DNA of 64,000 nucleotides from Enterobacter sp. R4-368. GTDB lineage: Bacteria; Pseudomonadota; Gammaproteobacteria; Enterobacterales; Enterobacteriaceae. The notes under the pieces are model-generated. The model did no database searches. It was not told where the DNA came from and saw only the letters and a list, made by a program, of their open reading frames with translations. The stretch lies in NCBI RefSeq assembly GCF_000410515.1, contig NC_021500.1, positions 2,232,001 through 2,296,000 of the forward strand, in the 5' to 3' direction. Numbering within the stretch: position 1 is the stretch's first letter; each line of letters begins with the position of its first letter. Of this stretch, positions 59,736 through 64,000 are shown piece after piece. Both the position numbers and the translations under genes were made by a program.

Positions 59736-60317
59736 ATGAGCAATATCTTAATTATCAACGGTGCGAAGAAATTCGCGCACTCTAACGGTCAACTCAATGA
59801 CACCCTGACCGAGGTCGCGGAAAGTTTTCTGCGCGACGCCGGGCATGATGTTAAAACCGTACGTACCGACGGCGATTACGACATCAAAGCGGAAGTGGAA
59901 AACTTCCTGTGGGCCGACACCATTATCTGGCAAATGCCAGGCTGGTGGATGGGCGCGCCGTGGACCGTTAAGAAATATATGGACGATGTGTTTACTGAAG
60001 GCCACGGTTCGCTGTATGCCAGCGACGGTCGCACGCGTTCTGACGCTTCGAAAAAATACGGTTCCGGCGGTTTGATTCAGGGCAAAACCTATATGCTGTC
60101 GCTGACCTGGAACGCGCCAATGGAAGCATTTACGGATAAAGAGCAGTTCTTCCACGGCGTCGGGGTTGACGGGGTTTATCTGCCATTCCATAAAGCGAAC
60201 CAGTTCCTTGGCATGGAAGCGCTGCCGACTTTTATCGTTAACGACGTGATTAAAATGCCGGATGTGCCGCGCTATATCGCAGAATATCGCAAGCATCTCG
60301 GTGAGATTTTTGCTTAA
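59736..60317 (+). CDS. mdaB: NADPH:quinone reductase MdaB
   Basis: 193 residues. Flavodoxin-like fold of the DT-diaphorase type; ADTIIWQMPGWWMGAPW is the family signature. Reduces quinones and drugs in two-electron steps. Start from the ATG at 59736, after AAGGATTACTA. In an operon-like pair with ygiN. Confidence 0.95.
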   Translation: MSNILIINGAKKFAHSNGQLNDTLTEVAESFLRDAGHDVKTVRTDGDYDIKAEVENFLWADTIIWQMPGWWMGAPWTVKKYMDDVFTEGHGSLYASDGRTRSDASKKYGSGGLIQGKTYMLSLTWNAPMEAFTDKEQFFHGVGVDGVYLPFHKANQFLGMEALPTFIVNDVIKMPDVPRYIAEYRKHLGEIFA

Positions 60318-60351
60318 CTGTGAAGCTGGACTTATAGGGAGTAGGTTAATC

Positions 60352-60666
60352 ATGTTGACAGTAATTGCAGAAATCCGTACCCGTCCAGGACAGCATCACC
60401 GCCAGGCGGTACTCGATGAGTTCGCGAAGATTGTGCCGGTCGTGTTGCAGGAAGCGGGTTGCCACGGCTACGCGCCGTTGGTCGATCACGTCGCAAATGT
60501 GAGTTTCCAGGCGACCGCGCCGGACTCGATCATGATGGTGGAACAGTGGGAAAGCGTGGCGCATCTTGAAGCGCACCTGCAAACACCGCATATGAAAGCG
60601 TGGAGCGAAGCGGTAAAAGGCGACGTGCTTGAGACGCATATCCGCATCCTGGAAGCGGGTCTCTAA
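60352..60666 (+). CDS. ygiN: Quinol monooxygenase YgiN
   Basis: 104 residues, the E. coli length. Antibiotic biosynthesis monooxygenase (ABM) dimeric fold, with VEQWESVAHLEAHLQTPHM. It reoxidises quinols made by MdaB, completing a small quinone cycle. 34 bases after mdaB. Confidence 0.95.
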   Translation: MLTVIAEIRTRPGQHHRQAVLDEFAKIVPVVLQEAGCHGYAPLVDHVANVSFQATAPDSIMMVEQWESVAHLEAHLQTPHMKAWSEAVKGDVLETHIRILEAGL

Positions 60667-60672
60667 GCGTTT

Positions 60673-60698
60673 GTCCCTCTCCGTTTAAAGAGAGGGAC
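60673..60698. terminator. Terminator after ygiN
   Basis: GTCCCTCTC / GAGAGGGAC, 9-bp stem, 8-base loop, followed by ACTGCTTTT. Between convergent ygiN and the GH88 gene. Confidence 0.85.
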
Positions 60699-60705
60699 AC
60701 TGCTT

Positions 60706-61896
60706 TTACCAGTAGAGTTTCCAGCTCTGCGAAAAACGCATCAGCGCTTCCACATAGAAGTAATCCCCCCAGCTACTACACTCATCAACGCCCTTATTGC
60801 TCGCCAGATGATATACGGAATGTTTCAGCAGCCCGTTAGTCGGTTCGTTTTTCCCCGCCAGATAGTGCTTATTAAGCGATGACATTATGCGCATTGCCCA
60901 TTGCTGGTAGCGTTCTCTGTCCGGATCGGTAACGGGCAGATGCTTAACCAGCTCCAGTAGCCCGCAGACAGCAATCGCCGCCGATGACGAATCGCGCAGC
61001 GCGTCGGTGCCGACCAGCGCCAGATCCCAGTGGCACACCGCATCTTCCGGTAAACGGTTTAGAAAGTAGTTCGCCAGCCGTTTCGACAGCGCTACCATCG
61101 TTTGATCGCCGGTGTAGATAAAGCTCAGCAGAAAACCGTAAATCCCCCACGCCTGCCCGCGCGACCAGCAGGAATCATCCGCGTAGCCCTGCTGCGTATT
61201 GCCGTAACGCGGCGCACCGGTGTTGATATCCATATAGTACGTATGAAACGTGGAGGCATCTTCGCGAATCAGGTATTTCGCCGCCTGCCGCACATGGGCT
61301 TGCGCCGCATCGGCAAAGCGCCGATCCCCGGTCTGTTCAGTTGCCCAGTAGAGCAACGGCAGGTTCATATTGCAGTCGATGATCATCCGTCCGGCTTGTT
61401 CGGGATCGCGCAGATCGCCCCACGCCTGGATGATCTGCGCTTTGTGGTGGAAGCGTTCCAGCAGCGCTTCTGCCGCCAGCAGGGCGAAACCGCGCGCATC
61501 TCGATTGCCGGTCAGCCGCCAGCTTGCCACGCACGAAAGCGTATATAAGAAACCGAGATCGTGGGTGTTGGTGTCGCTGCGCCCGGCAATGCGCAGGCCG
61601 AACGAGCGCACATGGCGCTCTGCCAGCGCGCGGAACTGCTCATCACCACTCATTTCCCACGCCAGCCAAAGCTGCCCGGTCCAGAAACTGGTAGTCCACT
61701 CAACATTGTCGGTTAACGGGTAATAACCCTGCACGCAGGTTTCGGCGGGAAAGCGTTCACCGAATTCCGTTAAATGACGGCGAATCAGTTCAAGGGTATG
61801 GCTACGCGCCGAATCAAGTTCATCTTTAAAGACCTGCGCATCCACAGGTGCGCCGGGATAATCGCGTAACGTTTCCTCAACGATTTTACTTAACAT
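60706..61896 (-). CDS. GH88-type unsaturated glycuronyl hydrolase
   Basis: 396 residues. Alpha-six barrel enzyme of family 88: catalytic Asp pair D113 (NTHDLGF) and D174 (MIIDCNMNLPL), with SCWSRGQAWGIYGF and CHWDLAL. It removes unsaturated uronyl residues left by lyases from oligosaccharides. It follows a LacY-type transporter and a DUF2264 gene on the same strand. Family 105 is a less likely alternative. Confidence 0.85.
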   Translation of the reverse strand: MLSKIVEETLRDYPGAPVDAQVFKDELDSARSHTLELIRRHLTEFGERFPAETCVQGYYPLTDNVEWTTSFWTGQLWLAWEMSGDEQFRALAERHVRSFGLRIAGRSDTNTHDLGFLYTLSCVASWRLTGNRDARGFALLAAEALLERFHHKAQIIQAWGDLRDPEQAGRMIIDCNMNLPLLYWATEQTGDRRFADAAQAHVRQAAKYLIREDASTFHTYYMDINTGAPRYGNTQQGYADDSCWSRGQAWGIYGFLLSFIYTGDQTMVALSKRLANYFLNRLPEDAVCHWDLALVGTDALRDSSSAAIAVCGLLELVKHLPVTDPDRERYQQWAMRIMSSLNKHYLAGKNEPTNGLLKHSVYHLASNKGVDECSSWGDYFYVEALMRFSQSWKLYW

Positions 61897-61942
61897 ATTT
61901 CGGTTCCTTTTTGGTGCGTAATTTAAAATAGCCGTTAACGCG

Positions 61943-63202
61943 CTAGTTATTTCCCGCGATATCCAGTGCGCGATGCTGACGCCATTTACTTTGGCAGGCC
62001 GATAACGTAAACAGCGAAATTAATGTGAAGGTCAGTGCCACGCAGCCCATAATAATATAGGTATTTTCAAAACCGATGCGGTCATACAAAATACCGGCTG
62101 GGGAAGAGACCACGACATTACCGACATATAACATTGCCTGGTAGCCTAATAAATACATGGTGGCATTAACGCGTTTATCGAAATGCTCAGCAATATATTT
62201 AAAGACTGACACCAGCAGCAGACAAATCTCAAGACCGTATAACGGTTTTAATACTGAAATAAGCAGATGCGATTCGCACAGTCCGGAAATAATCAACCGC
62301 GCACCCACCACCAGCCCGACAATCAATAATCCGCGTTTCGCGCCGATGAAATTCACAAACAGCGGGATCACCATATACATGACGAATTCCATGCCGGATT
62401 GCACCGTACCCAGATAACCAAACACGGCGTTGCCCTGATGAACATCATCAAAGAAGGTGACGAAATAGCGGGAGAACTGCTGCTCGGCGATAAACATCAT
62501 CCACGCCACACCGGCGACATAGAGACAGAATGCCCAGAATTTGCGGTTACGCAGCAGAGCGTAGACATCCGCCGGGGCGATTTTCTCTTTGGTCAGCACC
62601 TCGCTGGCGTTGGCGGCGTTAACGTTGACTTTCAGGCTCAGCAGCACCGCCAGCATGATAAGCGACGCGACCGATCCCATGATGAAGTTATACGCCGGTG
62701 AGAGGTTAAACAGCAGGCCGGAGAACGAGGATGCCACCGCCCAACCGAGCGAGCCCCACATCCTGATTTGACCAAACTCCATACCGTTTAAGCGGCTGTA
62801 GCGGTCGGTATAAGATTCACAGGCGGCGACGCCCGCATACCAGGCAAAACTTAAATAGATAGCGCCAACAATAATGCCCAGCAGGGTATTTGAAATTAAT
62901 AACGGCTGGTAAACGTAGATAAAAAAGGGTGCCATTAATGCCGACATCAGCACTACAAAATAGAGCAAATATTTGCTCATGCCGATTTTATCCAGAATGT
63001 AACCGTAAATCGGTTTTAAAATAACGGAAAAGATCCCGTTAATGGCAAATACCGTACCAATAAACGTGCCGCTAAGATTGGCTTTTTGCCCTAGCCAGAT
63101 AGCCAGTAAGCCGATACTTGCCGACCAGGTAAAAAAATAGAGAAAGATAAAGCTACTGATTTTGTAATATTCGGCTTTATTATTTATCGCGATCTTTTCC
63201 AT
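61943..63202 (-). CDS. LacY-type oligosaccharide:proton symporter
   Basis: 419 residues (LacY 417). Twelve helices; the substrate Glu/Arg pair of LacY is kept in ACESYTDRYSRLNGMEFGQI and the RMWGSLGWA that follows. In the context of GH88 and DUF2264 it would import a uronyl oligosaccharide. Substrate inferred from context only. Confidence 0.88.
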   Translation of the reverse strand: MEKIAINNKAEYYKISSFIFLYFFTWSASIGLLAIWLGQKANLSGTFIGTVFAINGIFSVILKPIYGYILDKIGMSKYLLYFVVLMSALMAPFFIYVYQPLLISNTLLGIIVGAIYLSFAWYAGVAACESYTDRYSRLNGMEFGQIRMWGSLGWAVASSFSGLLFNLSPAYNFIMGSVASLIMLAVLLSLKVNVNAANASEVLTKEKIAPADVYALLRNRKFWAFCLYVAGVAWMMFIAEQQFSRYFVTFFDDVHQGNAVFGYLGTVQSGMEFVMYMVIPLFVNFIGAKRGLLIVGLVVGARLIISGLCESHLLISVLKPLYGLEICLLLVSVFKYIAEHFDKRVNATMYLLGYQAMLYVGNVVVSSPAGILYDRIGFENTYIIMGCVALTFTLISLFTLSACQSKWRQHRALDIAGNN

Positions 63203-63260
63203 ACTATCCTCGACGAAAGCATGTAGGGTTCAGAGTTTATAGCCCGGCCGTAGCCAGGAA

Positions 63261-64000
63261 TTAAAAGGCAATAACAATATTATTTTTCTGCCCCGGCTTT
63301 TTAATCACCAGCGCCTGTTCTTCGATATTCAACTGCGGTAAGACAAAATCAAAAGCCTGCTCGGTAATAGCCGCCTGAACTGCACAGGCCAGCCACTGCC
63401 TGCCCGGCGCAATATTTCCACGCAGCAGCGGGATTGACGCGCAAGGAGAAAACATAATGCTACTGTTGGGCGGTGTGACTACGCTGTCGGCTTCACGCGG
63501 CGCGGTGGGAAGTAATTCGAAGATGCCGCTGACACCATTTTCCGCGCACACCAGGCTACCGCCCTGCTCGTTGCGATGCGGCGCTTTCAGCACCGCAAAT
63601 CCACCCTCCACGCTTTGTAAATGACGGGCGGAATCAATGCGATGCACGCGCAGATGCCAGTCGCCGCACGGTATAAGCCAGCTTGCGATATGCACGTCTG
63701 ACCATGGCGACCAGCGCGAGAAAATCGCCTGTTCTGTCACAACGACGTCGTCACACTCGCGGCGACCACGAAAATAGTTATCCCCGTCGCTGAGCAAAAG
63801 CATTGAGTCGCAAGCGGCGTGTTTAATTCCGTAGCGCCCGCGTTCAATGGTGAAACCAAAACGGCTTGAGTAGGCAAACTTAGTGTATTTCGCCTCGGTA
63901 TTGACGTAATTGTTCAGCTCCAGTTGGCCGGCAGTGAGCATCCAGACATGCCGCGAGCGATCGCTGTGGACAATAATCTGTCCGGCAGGCGCCATCGTGC
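63261..64000 (-). CDS. DUF2264 protein, C-terminal part (runs off window)
   Basis: About 246 codons visible to the window edge, open beyond it. Beta-rich C-terminal domain with HVWMLTAGQLE, YTKFAYSSRFGFTIER, FSRWSPWSDVHIASWL and LRVHRIDSARHLQSVEGGF, as in DUF2264 proteins found with polysaccharide lyases and GH88. Probably acts on rhamnogalacturonan-type or other uronyl oligosaccharides; the catalytic N-terminal part is outside. Same strand as the LacY-type gene, 58 bases before it. Confidence 0.75.
   Translation of the reverse strand, partial: TMAPAGQIIVHSDRSRHVWMLTAGQLELNNYVNTEAKYTKFAYSSRFGFTIERGRYGIKHAACDSMLLLSDGDNYFRGRRECDDVVVTEQAIFSRWSPWSDVHIASWLIPCGDWHLRVHRIDSARHLQSVEGGFAVLKAPHRNEQGGSLVCAENGVSGIFELLPTAPREADSVVTPPNSSIMFSPCASIPLLRGNIAPGRQWLACAVQAAITEQAFDFVLPQLNIEEQALVIKKPGQKNNIVIAF

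Overview
The window is enteric (Enterobacteriaceae) chromosome. From about 25.5 kb to 60.7 kb its gene order is that of the E. coli yghU-to-ygiN region: yghU, hybOABCDEFG, yghW, yghX, yghZ, yqhA, yghA, exbBD, metC, yghB, yqhC, yqhD, dkgA, ygiQ, ftsP, plsC, parC, ygiW, qseBC, mdaB, ygiN. The complete budABC/budR acetoin locus, a PaeY/PemA pectin-esterase pair and an SfuABC/KfuABC-type ferric transporter point to a plant- or environment-associated genus near Kosakonia, Enterobacter or Klebsiella. The genus is inferred; no rRNA is present to settle it.

Layout. 0-7.8 kb: 5' part of a two-partner-secretion exoprotein gene, a PstS paralogue with a Pho box, a GPH-family sugar symporter with a coupled 24-codon leader, a probably frameshifted small gene and two convergent methyltransferases. 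7.9-12.2 kb: 2,3-butanediol/acetoin operon budABC and its divergent LysR activator. 12.2-14.1 kb: a yeaR-yoaG-yeaR-like operon divergent from a flavin-reductase-fold gene. 14.1-16.8 kb: paeY-pemA behind a KdgR-like site. 17.0-20.7 kb: ferric-iron ABC transporter with a Fur-like box. 21.0-23.8 kb: small unknown gene and an orphan aerobactin-type receptor (iutA) with overlapping Fur-like boxes. 24.0-28.3 kb: unknown hydrophilic protein, DsbA-like protein, YghU, and a diguanylate cyclase overlapping a FucR-like regulator. 28.3-34.8 kb: eight-gene hydrogenase-2 operon. 35.0-37.1 kb: yghW and a chemoreceptor with a sigma-28 promoter. 37.1-38.0 kb: about 0.9 kb non-coding, holding a predicted three-way-junction RNA followed by a terminator-like hairpin. 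38.0-43.2 kb: yghX, yghZ, yqhA, three unrecognised genes not in E. coli at this position, and yghA. 43.3-60.7 kb: conserved backbone. 60.7 kb to the end: GH88 glycuronyl hydrolase, LacY-type transporter and a truncated DUF2264 protein.

Themes. (1) Plant-polysaccharide use: PaeY and PemA de-esterify pectin, the GPH symporter may import the products, and the GH88/LacY-type/DUF2264 cluster would process unsaturated uronyl oligosaccharides; no pectate lyase is visible. (2) Iron: ferric ABC transporter, IutA and ExbBD each sit behind Fur-like boxes, but no siderophore synthesis gene is present. (3) Fermentation and hydrogen: acetoin/butanediol and hydrogenase-2. (4) Signalling: QseBC with two PmrA/QseB-type direct repeats, a diguanylate cyclase and a chemoreceptor. 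The least explained parts are the RNA near 37.6 kb, the three-gene insertion at 40.7-42.2 kb, the YoaG-type protein with an apparent internal duplication, and the short reading frames near 5.6-6.2 kb. All calls come from reading the sequence and remembered families; no search or folding program was run.
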